Shown piece by piece: positions 8,430 through 17,121 of a stretch of 64,000 nucleotides of DNA. The notes beneath the pieces are model-generated. The model was not told where the DNA came from and ran no database searches. It saw only the letters and a program-made list of their open reading frames with translations. Position 1 is the first letter of the stretch, and every line of letters starts with the position of its first letter. This stretch comes from Pseudopedobacter sp039918235. GTDB taxonomy: Bacteria > Bacteroidota > Bacteroidia > Sphingobacteriales > Sphingobacteriaceae. A program made the position numbers and the translations under genes. The stretch lies in assembly GCA_039918235.1 (NCBI GenBank), contig JBDSHZ010000002.1, forward strand, positions 1-64,000. The letters are read 5' to 3'.

Positions 8430-9329
8430 TTATTTTGATACTTTATCCCTCTTAATACTTAAAGTTTTCTGTTTTATCCATTGAATTGAAATGTCAAAAG
8501 GTATTGTATTTTTAGCAGATGCAGTATTGTGTCCCAATGTTGGAAATAAAGTGTACTCGAAAGGTTTGCCCTGAACTTTATATGAATTTAATTGATCTAT
8601 ACACAACTTTACCGGAATTTGTATATCCTTTTCTCCAAAGAGCCAGAGGCCAGGAATTGAAAGTGCATTTAAAGAAATTTTAGGGTCAGTCGCCACAAAT
8701 TGATACTTGTCTGGGTCATTTTTGGTATGTTCAACAGCATCTGCTTGTGTATGATTTTCCCAAAAATTATTATTTCCATTGGTATAAAACTGAAACCGGA
8801 GTTGTTCTAAAGTTGTAATTGTAGGGCAACTAAATAGAACCATGAATTCTATTTGTGGATTTTTGCTTGCAGCGATGGGAATTATCCATCCTGCCTGGCT
8901 GAAGCCAATTAACCCAATAGGTGTTTTTTTATCTTTCAAATAGGTTCGAAATGTTTTTACTGCTTCATTTGCATCATGAGCTAATAAATTAAGATTAGTA
9001 GTGTCTATATTATTAGTACCAACAGATGGCCCTACATACACACCTCCAGATTCTCCAACGCCACGTTTGTCATAGGTTAAAACAGCAATCCCTTCTTTAG
9101 CAAGACGCTTTGCGAACTCCAATTCTCTTTTTACTGGGTCGGAGCCGTGAACAATTACAACTGCAGCAAATGGATTTTTAGGCTTTAAAATTGAGCCTGC
9201 AAGCGTGATGCCTTCACTTTCAAACTTTACATCTTGAGTGGTAAAGTCAACTGATTGAGAAAATACAATTCCTGGTAAAATGATTAATGATAACCAAAGG
9301 AATAAATAAGGAAATTTTTTTTTGTTCAT
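8430..9329 (-). CDS. Secreted alpha/beta hydrolase
   Basis: A 299-residue exported serine hydrolase. The Sec signal peptide is MNKKKF, a hydrophobic core, and likely cleavage after VFSQ near residue 25. The fold is seen in VVIVHGSDP (oxyanion region), LTYDKRGVGESGG, and the nucleophile elbow GFSQAGW with Ser in GxSxAG. A later Asp in FGEKDIQIP and His in LGHNTA complete a plausible triad. It resembles dienelactone-hydrolase-like or peptidase S9-like esterases; the substrate is unknown. It is the first gene of a two-gene unit with kptA. Confidence 0.82.
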   Translation of the reverse strand: MNKKKFPYLFLWLSLIILPGIVFSQSVDFTTQDVKFESEGITLAGSILKPKNPFAAVVIVHGSDPVKRELEFAKRLAKEGIAVLTYDKRGVGESGGVYVGPSVGTNNIDTTNLNLLAHDANEAVKTFRTYLKDKKTPIGLIGFSQAGWIIPIAASKNPQIEFMVLFSCPTITTLEQLRFQFYTNGNNNFWENHTQADAVEHTKNDPDKYQFVATDPKISLNALSIPGLWLFGEKDIQIPVKLCIDQLNSYKVQGKPFEYTLFPTLGHNTASAKNTIPFDISIQWIKQKTLSIKRDKVSK

Positions 9330-9530
9330 TTAAGTTTAATTAGAAAAATTGTTTTGAGTGATTTTCTTGATCATTGCTAAATTTTGGAAATTTGTGCAGA
9401 AATATCATTAATGCAGCAATATTTTCGCACCGCACTAAATTAAGTAAATCAATAATGAATTAATGTAAACACCGTTAGCCATTTCAATATTTTTTTGTTT
9501 TTAGCGGTAGTTTCTACAATTAATTTAATT

Positions 9531-10130
9531 TCAGATATATCTTAAATTTGGATATTCAGAGAATAATATACTCAATGTTTGAGTCATTTCTTTATTGAAA
9601 TAAGTAGAAAATGGAGTATAACCTCTCTGTCTACCAGTTTTATATTTCCATCTGTCAACGCAATAAGAAATTAAAATGCTAAAAAAATATTTAAAAAAAT
9701 AAAGTGGCGAATGTGGTTTTGCAAGAATTTTAAAAACTGTTTGATCATCTAACACAAATTCAATAGTGCTAATAGTCCACTTTGCAATGATAGAGTTCGG
9801 ATAAATATTGACAGTATTAATTTTAATGATTTGGGAAGGGTCTACTATTTTCTCATTAAAAAGAATTTTATCGGTCAATATCAACTTATTGAGTCTTAGT
9901 CCTAAATGATGAGCTATAATAAAGGTGTCAAGAAGCCAAGTAATAAAAGTAAATAATAATGTATAGGTAATGAATCCTTCTGTTTTATCAGTTGAGAAAG
10001 CCCCTGCAATTAAGCCCAATAATATCCCCATTGGAAGAATATTATTTAAAATTCGATCTAAAAAGTTCCCACTTATTCTCATAATAATTAAAAGGTTCTC
10101 TGCTTTGTATTGTGGCGAAAATCTAAGCAT
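9531..10130 (-). CDS. Hypothetical membrane protein
   Basis: A 199-residue protein of unrecognised family. Two hydrophobic segments lie close together (about 30-47, ILPMGILLGLIAGAF, and 54-74, FITYTLLFTFITWLLD) and are followed by a soluble part. That part has short beta-like stretches (LILTDKILFNE, KINTVNIYP, IEFVLDDQTVFKI) of the kind seen in bacterial PH-like domains behind paired helices. A third hydrophobic stretch (YFFKYFFSILISYCV) is near 148. Base composition is more AT-rich than the flanking housekeeping genes, fitting an accessory region. It has no close neighbours on its strand. Confidence 0.6.
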   Translation of the reverse strand: MLRFSPQYKAENLLIIMRISGNFLDRILNNILPMGILLGLIAGAFSTDKTEGFITYTLLFTFITWLLDTFIIAHHLGLRLNKLILTDKILFNEKIVDPSQIIKINTVNIYPNSIIAKWTISTIEFVLDDQTVFKILAKPHSPLYFFKYFFSILISYCVDRWKYKTGRQRGYTPFSTYFNKEMTQTLSILFSEYPNLRYI

Positions 10131-10217
10131 AAAACTTCAATATTTCACCAAAGTTAATGCGATAGCTATCAGATGAAAAGCTGAAATTCAAATCATTCAT
10201 TTGTTTTACATTTTGTT

Positions 10218-10424
10218 TTACGGCAACATCATGATTAGTGGGAGCGTAATTAAATAATTATTAAACTTCATAATGTCGAAAGAATTATCCCTATCGTTTG
10301 ATAATTCATCTCCGCCAATTCTTTCATAACAGGAATAAATAATCCAAATCCTTTAACTAACCAATTAGGCAATACCGTAAATTAACATTATGGTCTCATT
10401 TCCATTGACAGGTCTCCCTCCATC
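10218..10424 (-). pseudogene. Decayed 3' fragment of an NAD(P)-dependent epimerase-like gene
   Basis: No intact frame exists, but the minus strand shows three consecutive pieces of one protein family in different frames. The first is RPVNGNETIMLI, then LPNWLVKGFGLFIPVMKEL continuing AEMNYQ, then NDRDNSFDIMKFNNYL. These match in order the C-terminal part of NmrA/epimerase-like SDR proteins (P-T-G-KE-I-L, P-W-LGLF-PV-KEL-EM-YQ, ND--FDS-KF). At least two frameshifts separate the pieces, and the N-terminal two thirds is missing. The match is from memory of the family. Confidence 0.6.
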
Positions 10425-10434
10425 GGCATGACAT

Positions 10435-10474
10435 AAACAAAAAAATCCCAACCTTTTTTTACAAGATTGGGATT
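10435..10474 (-). terminator. Terminator after the HigBA-type operon (copy 1 of a repeated hairpin)
   Basis: On the minus strand the stem AATCCCAA/TTGGGATT (10467-10474 with 10444-10451) has a loop containing CTTGTAAAAAAAGG and is followed by seven T. It lies 76 bases after the antitoxin stop. A near copy, loop included, occurs at 11261-11297. Confidence 0.75.
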
Positions 10475-10489
10475 CTGGGCTTCGACTCT

Positions 10490-10523
10490 CCCGATATAAA
10501 ATCGGGACAGGCTGCTCAGCCTG
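10490..10523. repeat. Tandem small hairpins
   Basis: Two adjacent inverted repeats are CCCGAT/ATCGGG (10490-10495 with 10501-10506) and CAGGCTG/CAGCCTG (10508-10514 with 10517-10523, 2-base loop). They lie between the antitoxin stop and the terminator. GC content is higher than the surroundings, as in dispersed palindromic repeats. Confidence 0.6.
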
Positions 10524-10549
10524 ACAAGCTTTCGGCTTTAAGCTTAAAA

Positions 10550-10852
10550 TTATTCTATGGTCAATGTAATCTTCTTTCCAAGACCCAATTCTAATAATTT
10601 ATAAAGCGTGGAGAGCTGAATATCGCTATGTCCATTTTCTATTCTGGATATAAAGCTTTTTTTAGTTCCTGTTTTTTGAGCTAATTGTTCTTGGGTCATT
10701 GCACAAAGCAAACGCTCTTCTTTGATCACCTCACCAATTGCAAATGCTTTAGCTTTAATTTCAAAGTCAGTTCTTTTTTCAGAACCAATTGAGCCATAGC
10801 GATTTTCTAAATGTTCTTCAAAAGTGGTAATAGTATTATTTTCTTTTTTCAT
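10550..10852 (-). CDS. HigA-type antitoxin, XRE-family helix-turn-helix
   Basis: A 100-residue DNA-binding protein. The HTH lies at about 49-84: MTQEQLAQKTGTKKSFISRI then ENGHSDIQLSTLYKLLEL, typical of the XRE/Cro fold. The N-terminal half is charged and probably contacts the toxin. It overlaps the upstream toxin gene by 17 bases, the usual coupling for HigBA pairs with toxin first. By family analogy it neutralises the toxin and represses its own operon. The final residues LGKKITLTIE match antitoxins of the Gp49/HigB class. Confidence 0.88.
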   Translation of the reverse strand: MKKENNTITTFEEHLENRYGSIGSEKRTDFEIKAKAFAIGEVIKEERLLCAMTQEQLAQKTGTKKSFISRIENGHSDIQLSTLYKLLELGLGKKITLTIE

Positions 10853-11204
10853 CTTTCTGGTTATTTACTTTATCTCTGAAATAATCTTCCTTAATTTTTA
10901 AGGCTTTTTCTATAACTGATAGAGGTGTTTTTTGAGACTTTTTTTGAAACCCATTAAAAACCACCACAATCTTTCCTTCGTCAAAACAACAGAATACTCT
11001 GTAGATATTACTTTGAAATTCGATTCTGATTTCATAAAGTCCATCAGTTCCTGTTAGGTGTTCCATAAATTTCTTTGGAACTCTTTCGGTAATGGTGATC
11101 AAAAAGAGGACATAATCAATTTTATCTTTGACTTTTTCATTCTGCTCATTGAAAAAATCATTAAAGTAATTCTTATAAAATATGAGCGATCTAATTTTTT
11201 CCAT
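10836..11204 (-). CDS. HigB/Gp49-like toxin of the RelE/ParE superfamily
   Basis: A 122-residue predicted mRNA interferase toxin. The conserved core is GLYEIRIEFQSNIYRVFCCF followed by GKIVVVFNGFQKKSQKTP and a helix with IEKALKIKEDY, as in Gp49/HigB-like (DUF891) toxins. The frame is open up to 11300, but those extra 32 codons run through a terminator hairpin and encode an unlikely hydrophobic leader. MEKIRSLIFYKNYF at 11204 is the natural family start. It precedes and overlaps its HTH antitoxin. The inferred activity is ribosome-dependent mRNA cleavage. Confidence 0.87.
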   Translation of the reverse strand: MEKIRSLIFYKNYFNDFFNEQNEKVKDKIDYVLFLITITERVPKKFMEHLTGTDGLYEIRIEFQSNIYRVFCCFDEGKIVVVFNGFQKKSQKTPLSVIEKALKIKEDYFRDKVNNQKDEKRK

Positions 11205-11260
11205 CCTTAAAATCAAAACAAAGTTAACTAATAATGGAACAACATGCAATGAATAAACAA

Positions 11261-11297
11261 CAAAAAAAATCCCAACCTTTTTTACAAGATTGAGATT
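11261..11297 (-). terminator. Terminator after hppA (copy 2 of the repeated hairpin)
   Basis: On the minus strand AATCTCAA (11290-11297) pairs with TTGGGATT (11269-11276) with one mismatch, followed by eight T. It lies 55 bases after the hppA stop. Its loop (TCTTGTAAAAAGG) is nearly the same as in the hairpin at 10435-10474. Confidence 0.7.
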
Positions 11298-11351
11298 CAA
11301 TTCGTAGAGCTTTAGAACATTAACCGCTTTAAACTTTCTACTTTAAACTTT

Positions 11352-13670
11352 TTACTTTTTAAATCGCTCAGCCATTCTAGGTTTTACACAACAGCTCATG
11401 GTTCCTGTTTTGGCTTTTGCCATTTGTTCTGGCGTACATTCTTTGCCTTCGGCTTTCATTTTTGCCATCTGTGCTGGCGTACATTTCATGCCTTGGGTCA
11501 TTTCCATTGCATGGTGATGAGTAGTATTCATAGAAGTGATTTCTGAGCTACTTACTGCAATGTATGGTGCAATCACCAAAGAAACGATAGACATCAATTT
11601 GATCAGGATATTCATAGATGGTCCTGAAGTATCTTTGAAAGGATCACCAACGGTATCACCGGTTACAGACGCCTTATGTGGTTCTGATTTTTTGTAATAC
11701 ATTTCACCATTGATCAATACGCCCTTCTCGAAAGATTTTTTAGCGTTATCCCAAGCACCGCCAGCGTTCGACTGGAAAATTCCCATCAACACTCCAGAAA
11801 CAGTAACACCGGCCAATAAACCGCCCAATACTTCTGGTCCAAAAGTGAAGCCGATGATGATTGGCGTGATCAATGCAATCGCTCCGGGAAGCAGCATCTC
11901 GCGGATAGAAGCTTTGGTAGAAATAGCCACACATTTTTCATATTCCGGCTTGGCTTTGTATGCCATAATCCCAGGGATTTCACGGAACTGTCTACGAACT
12001 TCATTTACCATTTCCATTGCGGCTTTACCCACTGCTTGAATGCACAATGCAGAGAATACGAAAGGAATCACTCCGCCTACAAATAAGCCGGCTAAAACAG
12101 GTGCTTTGTAAATATCTATTGCGGTAATCCCAGCAATCCCTACAAAGGCTGCAAATAAAGCTAGTGAGGTTAAAGCGGCAGAAGCAATGGCAAATCCTTT
12201 ACCGGTAGCTGCGGTGGTGTTTCCTACGGCATCTAAATTATCTGTACGCTCACGTACTTCTGGTGGCAACTGAGCCATTTCGGCAATTCCACCTGCATTA
12301 TCTGCAATTGGTCCGAAAGCATCAATGGCTAACTGCATGGCAGTAGTGGCCATCATTCCGGCGGCAGCAATGGCTACGCCATATAAACCTGCAAAATAAT
12401 AGGAAGCCATAATTCCTCCTGCAAGGGTTAAAATAGGAATCACGGTAGATTTCATCCCTACGGATAAACCTGCAATAATGTTGGTGGCATGCCCAGTAGA
12501 AGATTGTTGTACAATAGAATCAACGGGAGCTTTGCCCATGGCCGTATAGTACTCAGTAACCACACTCATGATGGTTCCTACTACTAATCCAACCAAAATG
12601 GCATAATATACATTCATGCTGGTGAACTCATAACCTCTAAGGCTTAAAGTTGCCGGCAACATCCATTTTACGATAAAAAAGGAAGCAATAGCGGTAATCA
12701 CAATAGAAGACCAGTTCCCTAAGTTTAATGCAGTTTGTACATTAGATTTTTCGTCTTTAATGGTGACAAACCAAGTTCCGATAATAGAAAATATAATTCC
12801 CAATCCACAGATCACCATAGGCAATAGGATAGGAGACATTCCGCCAAAATTATCAGCACTGGCATCAATTTCCTGACCCAATACCATTGTAGCTAAAATG
12901 GTGGCTACATAAGAACCGAATAAATCGGCACCCATGCCTGCAACATCACCCACATTGTCTCCTACGTTGTCCGCAATCGTTGCCGGGTTTCTTACATCGT
13001 CTTCCGGAATTCCTGCTTCTACTTTACCCACTAAATCTGCACCTACATCGGCTGCTTTGGTATAAATACCGCCACCCACACGGGCAAATAAGGCGATGGA
13101 TTCGGCTCCTAAAGAGAAACCGGTCAATACTTCAATGGCTGTTTTTACTGTGTTTTCTCCTAAATCTGAGAAATAAGCTAGAAAAGCGATGAATAAACCA
13201 CCTAAACCTAAGACGGCTAGTCCCGCAACGCCTAAGCCCATTACTGTGCCTCCGGTGAAGGAAACTTTTAAGGCTTGCTTTAAACTGGTTCTTGCCGCTT
13301 GTGTAGTTCTTACATTGGCTTTTGTGGCGGCTCTCATGCCGATGTATCCTGCGAAAGCAGAAAGCACAGCGCCAATTACAAAGGCGATTGAAATGATCCA
13401 ACTAGAGTGGATTTCTTTGCCGTTAACTTCATGAATTGTACCCGAATAAGCTAAAAGAGCACCTGCAAAAAGAACAAAAATACTCAATACCTTCCATTCG
13501 GCCTTTAAGAATGCCATTGCCCCGTCGGCTATGTAGCCTGCAAGTTCGGTCATTTTAGCATCGCCTGCGTCTTGTTTAGAAACCCAGATCGACTTTGAAA
13601 TCATTACCAGAATGCCGATAAGACCCAAAACTGGGATAAAATAAATTAAATTGGTTTGTAAAAAATCCAT
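11352..13670 (-). CDS. hppA: Membrane-bound ion-pumping pyrophosphatase with metal-ligand-rich tail
   Basis: A 772-residue, 16-helix integral pyrophosphatase that couples PPi hydrolysis to cation (H+ and/or Na+) export. Diagnostic motifs are DVGADLVGK near residue 207 and the acidic substrate site NPATIADNVGDNVGD just after. The motif NTTAATGKGF near 482 has Ala where K+-independent enzymes have Lys, so this is a K+-dependent type. After the last helix, residues 707-772 form an added tail with THHHAMEM, MKCTPAQMAKMKAEG, KECTPEQMAK and MSCC. M-PPase termini face away from the cytoplasm, so the tail should be periplasmic. It is monocistronic with its own promoter and terminator. Confidence 0.95.
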   Translation of the reverse strand: MDFLQTNLIYFIPVLGLIGILVMISKSIWVSKQDAGDAKMTELAGYIADGAMAFLKAEWKVLSIFVLFAGALLAYSGTIHEVNGKEIHSSWIISIAFVIGAVLSAFAGYIGMRAATKANVRTTQAARTSLKQALKVSFTGGTVMGLGVAGLAVLGLGGLFIAFLAYFSDLGENTVKTAIEVLTGFSLGAESIALFARVGGGIYTKAADVGADLVGKVEAGIPEDDVRNPATIADNVGDNVGDVAGMGADLFGSYVATILATMVLGQEIDASADNFGGMSPILLPMVICGLGIIFSIIGTWFVTIKDEKSNVQTALNLGNWSSIVITAIASFFIVKWMLPATLSLRGYEFTSMNVYYAILVGLVVGTIMSVVTEYYTAMGKAPVDSIVQQSSTGHATNIIAGLSVGMKSTVIPILTLAGGIMASYYFAGLYGVAIAAAGMMATTAMQLAIDAFGPIADNAGGIAEMAQLPPEVRERTDNLDAVGNTTAATGKGFAIASAALTSLALFAAFVGIAGITAIDIYKAPVLAGLFVGGVIPFVFSALCIQAVGKAAMEMVNEVRRQFREIPGIMAYKAKPEYEKCVAISTKASIREMLLPGAIALITPIIIGFTFGPEVLGGLLAGVTVSGVLMGIFQSNAGGAWDNAKKSFEKGVLINGEMYYKKSEPHKASVTGDTVGDPFKDTSGPSMNILIKLMSIVSLVIAPYIAVSSSEITSMNTTHHHAMEMTQGMKCTPAQMAKMKAEGKECTPEQMAKAKTGTMSCCVKPRMAERFKK

Positions 13671-13717
13671 ACGTGTATAAAGAGTGTAAAATATAATTCA
13701 GGTTTTTTCAGAGTTTC

Positions 13718-13748
13718 CAAATTTAGCAGGGTAAATCATAATTCCAAA
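13718..13748 (-). promoter_or_regulatory. Bacteroidota-type promoter of hppA
   Basis: On the minus strand TTTG (13748-13745) and TAAATTTG (13725-13718) are separated by 19 bases. This matches the -33/-7 consensus and spacing of the Bacteroidota housekeeping sigma factor. The expected start near 13711 leaves a leader of about 40 bases. Confidence 0.65.
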
Positions 13749-13917
13749 ATTTAAATGCGATTGATGGATATTTGCGGATTTTCTTCTCCATTTAAAAGGC
13801 CTGATAAGCATTTTGAAAAATAAAATGATCACGATACTCATGAAATAATCTGGCAAAAAATAGCATCCTAATTGTAAATTTCATTTTTTTAAATAGCTTT
13901 AATTTTTTAGAAAAAAT

Positions 13918-15399
13918 ATGGAGCAAAATGTTGCGCACACCACCATGAAAAGGGAACTTGGATTGCTGGATTCCACGATGATTGTTGCCGGATCCATGAT
14001 CGGTTCGGGGATATTTTTAGTCACTTCTGATATGGCCAGAACGGTAGGTTCTCCGGGGGTGATTTTGCTAATATGGTTGATCACCGGTATCATCACCTTA
14101 ATCGCTGCTTTAAGTTATGGGGAGCTTGCAGGCATGATGCCCAAAGCAGGCGGTCAGTATGTTTATCTAAAGGAGGCTTATAATCCCATGGTTGGTTTTC
14201 TATTTGGATGGACCGTTTTTACAGTCATCCAAACTGGGGTAATTGCTGCCGTTGCCATTGCATTTGCCAAATATACCGCAGAGCTGCTTCCGTTTTTTGA
14301 TGAAAAGAATGTCCTATTTGCTATTGGATGGTTTCATTTTAACGCTACCCAGCTCTTAGCTTTGATGCTGATTATTTTTCTAACCGGATTAAACCTGCAG
14401 GGGATAAAAAGTGCTAAACTGGTACAAACTTCTTTTACCATTGCAAAAATTCTATCTTTAATTGGTTTAATCGTTTTGGGCATCTATTTCGGATTGAATA
14501 GCGAAGCTCTTAAAGCTAATCTTTCAGATTTTTGGACTGCTTATAGCGTAAAACAAAATGCAGATGGAACCATTACCAAAGAATTGTTAGGCGGCGTAGT
14601 GTTATGGGGTGCAGTTGGCGCAGCAATGATTGGCTCTCTTTTTTCTTCTGATTCTTGGAACAATATTACTTATACGGCTGGCGAGGTGAAAGATCCTCAG
14701 AAAAATATCCCTCTAAGCTTATTCTTTGGGACTTTAATTGTCACCGTTCTTTACATTTTAGCCAATGTGGCTTACCTGATGCTGTTGCCGATAAATGGCT
14801 CTCCTGAAGGTGCATCGGTGTTGGAAAAAGGAATCATGTTTGCCTCCCAAGATAGGGTGGGCACAGCCGCAGCATCCATTGTTTTTGGCGGTGCAGCAGT
14901 AACTATTATGGCATTGTTAATCATGGTTTCCACTTTTGGCTGTAATAACGGATTGATTCTTTCAGGTGCGAGACTGTACTATGCGATGGCAAAAGATGGC
15001 GTTTTCTTTAAAAAAGCTGGGACTTTAAATAAAAAGGATGTTCCCGGTTTCGCTTTGATTTTACAGGCTATTTGGGCTTCCGGTTTGTGTTTATCGGGCT
15101 CTTATGGTCAATTATTGGATTACTGTACTTTCTCCTCGTTATTATTCTACATCGTCACTATTGTCGGCTTATTTATCCTCAGAAAGAAAAGACCGGATTG
15201 GGAACGCCCTTATAAAGCTTTTGGTTATCCGGTTTTACCGGCACTTTATGTCATCATTGCTTCTGCCATCTGCGTGGATTTATTGATCTATAAACCTGGT
15301 ACTTGTGGCTGGGGATTGGCCATTGTTTTTCTGGGGATTCCCGTTTATTATTTATGGAAAAGGTTTGGGGATAAAGGAGTTGTGGAATTACATGATTAA
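13918..15399 (+). CDS. APC-superfamily amino acid permease
   Basis: A 493-residue inner-membrane transporter with about 12 hydrophobic helices. TM1 has the APC unwound motif GSMIGSGIF, which binds the amino-acid backbone, and the next loop has SYGELAGMMPKAGGQYVYL, typical of LAT/SteT-like exchangers and permeases. Later segments include SLFSSDSWNNITYTAGEVK (TM6 and the conserved gating region). The substrate cannot be assigned from sequence alone. A HAD phosphatase gene follows after 14 bases and may share its transcript. Confidence 0.88.
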   Translation: MEQNVAHTTMKRELGLLDSTMIVAGSMIGSGIFLVTSDMARTVGSPGVILLIWLITGIITLIAALSYGELAGMMPKAGGQYVYLKEAYNPMVGFLFGWTVFTVIQTGVIAAVAIAFAKYTAELLPFFDEKNVLFAIGWFHFNATQLLALMLIIFLTGLNLQGIKSAKLVQTSFTIAKILSLIGLIVLGIYFGLNSEALKANLSDFWTAYSVKQNADGTITKELLGGVVLWGAVGAAMIGSLFSSDSWNNITYTAGEVKDPQKNIPLSLFFGTLIVTVLYILANVAYLMLLPINGSPEGASVLEKGIMFASQDRVGTAAASIVFGGAAVTIMALLIMVSTFGCNNGLILSGARLYYAMAKDGVFFKKAGTLNKKDVPGFALILQAIWASGLCLSGSYGQLLDYCTFSSLLFYIVTIVGLFILRKKRPDWERPYKAFGYPVLPALYVIIASAICVDLLIYKPGTCGWGLAIVFLGIPVYYLWKRFGDKGVVELHD

Positions 15400-15413
15400 T
15401 CAATCAACTTGTT

Positions 15414-16046
15414 TTGAATAGTAAGGTATTAATTTTGGATTTGGATGACACAATCTTTGAAACAAAATCCATGGATTCTAAGCTATTTGATCCGTTTTTT
15501 GATCATTTAATTAACATACTAAAAGAAGAAATAGACTTAAAAACTATAGAAAGGATTACCCATGATTTGTGGCAAATACCTATAGATAAAGTAATTGATA
15601 AATACGGTCTTTCTATTGAAAAAATACATCAATCTTTATGCGTACTAGAAAATTTAGAATTAAAACTGGAAGTTAAAGTTTATGAAGATTATCCGGTCTT
15701 AAAGAGTATTAATCTTCCAATGTTTTTAGTAACAACAGGGTTAAAAACGCTACAGCAATCAAAAATAGCTTCATTAGGGATAGAGAATGATTTTGTAGAA
15801 ATAGTTATCAATGACCCCATTAAAGATAAACGAAGTAAGAAAGACGTCTTTAAGGATTTGGCTATTAGATATGATTTAAAAAATGAGCATATATATATTA
15901 TTGGTGATAATCCTGATTCAGAAATAAAGGATGGAAATAATTTAGGAATGGTGACCATTCAGATATTTAGAAACGGAAAGATTGAATTTAATCAGGCACA
16001 ATTTGCCATTACTTCATTTGATAGTTTAAAAACTATTATTCTTTAG
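15414..16046 (+). CDS. HAD-family hydrolase
   Basis: A 210-residue haloacid-dehalogenase-like phosphatase. Motif I is LDLDDTIFET (nucleophile Asp and acid/base Asp), motif II is FLVTTG, the motif III Lys lies in the DKRSKKDVF stretch, and motif IV is IIGDNPDSEI. The length and helical cap between motifs I and II fit a C1-capped phosphatase. Start is TTG at 15414: the frame is closed 20 bases upstream and motif I must sit near the N-terminus, leaving no ATG. It is placed 14 bases after the permease gene. The substrate is unknown. Confidence 0.83.
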   Translation: MNSKVLILDLDDTIFETKSMDSKLFDPFFDHLINILKEEIDLKTIERITHDLWQIPIDKVIDKYGLSIEKIHQSLCVLENLELKLEVKVYEDYPVLKSINLPMFLVTTGLKTLQQSKIASLGIENDFVEIVINDPIKDKRSKKDVFKDLAIRYDLKNEHIYIIGDNPDSEIKDGNNLGMVTIQIFRNGKIEFNQAQFAITSFDSLKTIIL

Positions 16047-16172
16047 TTTTCAATAATTTTTTTTAATCTTAAGTAAGGGAAAGGAATAATGTATATCTTC
16101 TTAATATTCCAATTTCTCAAAACCAAATCCCATTTGAATTCTTATTTTTGTATCGAATTTTGAAAGGATAGT

Positions 16173-17045
16173 ATGAGTAAAAACGTAAAGTTGGGTTTAG
16201 TGCAGATGACCTGTACCTCAAATAAGGAAGAAAACCTACAGAAAGCCATGGAGAAGGTAAGAGAAGCGGCTGCTAAAGGTGCGCAGATCATCTGCTTGCA
16301 AGAATTGTTTACCTCTTTATACTTTTGTGATGTAGAGGATTACGATAATTTTAATCTCGCAGAAACTATCCCCGGACCATCCACAGATGCTTTACAAAAA
16401 CTTGCTGCCGAATTGGGTGTGGTCATCATCGCATCGCTTTTTGAAAAACGTACGCAAGGAATTTACCATAATACCACTGCCATTTTAGATGCGGATGGTT
16501 CTTATTTAGGTAAGTATCGCAAAATGCACATCCCTGATGATCCTGGATTTTACGAAAAATTTTATTTTACACCGGGCGATTTAGGTTACAAAGTCTTTAA
16601 AACTAAGTTTGCAACAATTGGTGTGTTAATCTGTTGGGATCAATGGTATCCAGAGGCTGCTCGTTTAACCAGTTTAATGGGAGCTGAGATTTTATTTTAT
16701 CCAACTGCAATTGGTTGGGCAACTACCCAAGATCAGGAAACTAACGAAGAGCAACACAACGCTTGGCAAACCATACAAAGTTCTCACGCTATTGCAAACG
16801 GCGTTCATGTGGTTGGTGTAAATAGGGTAGGAGAAGAAGCCGGAGTTAAATTTTGGGGCGGATCATTCATCGCAAACCCTTTCGGCCGGTTATTATACAA
16901 AGGTTCTGTAGATGAAGAAGAAGTTCACGTTCAAGAAGTTGATTTGGCAAAATCTGATAGTTATAGAGTGCATTGGCCGTTTTTGAGAGACCGGAGAATT
17001 GATTCTTACGGGCAGATAACCAAGCGTTTTATTGATGAGGAATAG
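16173..17045 (+). CDS. aguB: N-carbamoylputrescine amidase AguB
   Basis: A nitrilase-superfamily enzyme that hydrolyses N-carbamoylputrescine to putrescine, CO2 and ammonia, the last step of the agmatine route. The catalytic triad is visible: Glu44 in CLQELF, Lys117 in KYRKMHIPDDPGF, and Cys154 in LICWDQWYPEA. The 290-residue length and the FYEKFYFTPGD and EEQHNAWQ segments fit AguB rather than a general nitrilase. aguA lies downstream on the same strand, separated by a four-helix-bundle gene. TATTTTTG at 16143-16150 may be the -7 element. Confidence 0.95.
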   Translation: MSKNVKLGLVQMTCTSNKEENLQKAMEKVREAAAKGAQIICLQELFTSLYFCDVEDYDNFNLAETIPGPSTDALQKLAAELGVVIIASLFEKRTQGIYHNTTAILDADGSYLGKYRKMHIPDDPGFYEKFYFTPGDLGYKVFKTKFATIGVLICWDQWYPEAARLTSLMGAEILFYPTAIGWATTQDQETNEEQHNAWQTIQSSHAIANGVHVVGVNRVGEEAGVKFWGGSFIANPFGRLLYKGSVDEEEVHVQEVDLAKSDSYRVHWPFLRDRRIDSYGQITKRFIDEE

Positions 17046-17051
17046 GTGTAA

Positions 17052-17080
17052 GTCTATAGTTAATGGTCGATAGTCCATAG
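17052..17080 (+). repeat. Heptamer repeat run, forward orientation
   Basis: Four tandem heptamers run GTCTATA, GTTAATG, GTCGATA, GTCCATA (consensus GTCNATR), plus a trailing G. The run begins 7 bases after the aguB stop and is the left arm of an inverted pair around the four-helix-bundle gene. Confidence 0.8.
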
Positions 17081-17121
17081 GGACTTCTAGGTTTCTAAAA
17101 TTATATTCAAAAACTATAACA

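Noticed and set aside
11205..11300. Extended toxin start at 11300
   Set aside because: The added codons run through the hppA terminator hairpin and encode an implausible hydrophobic leader.
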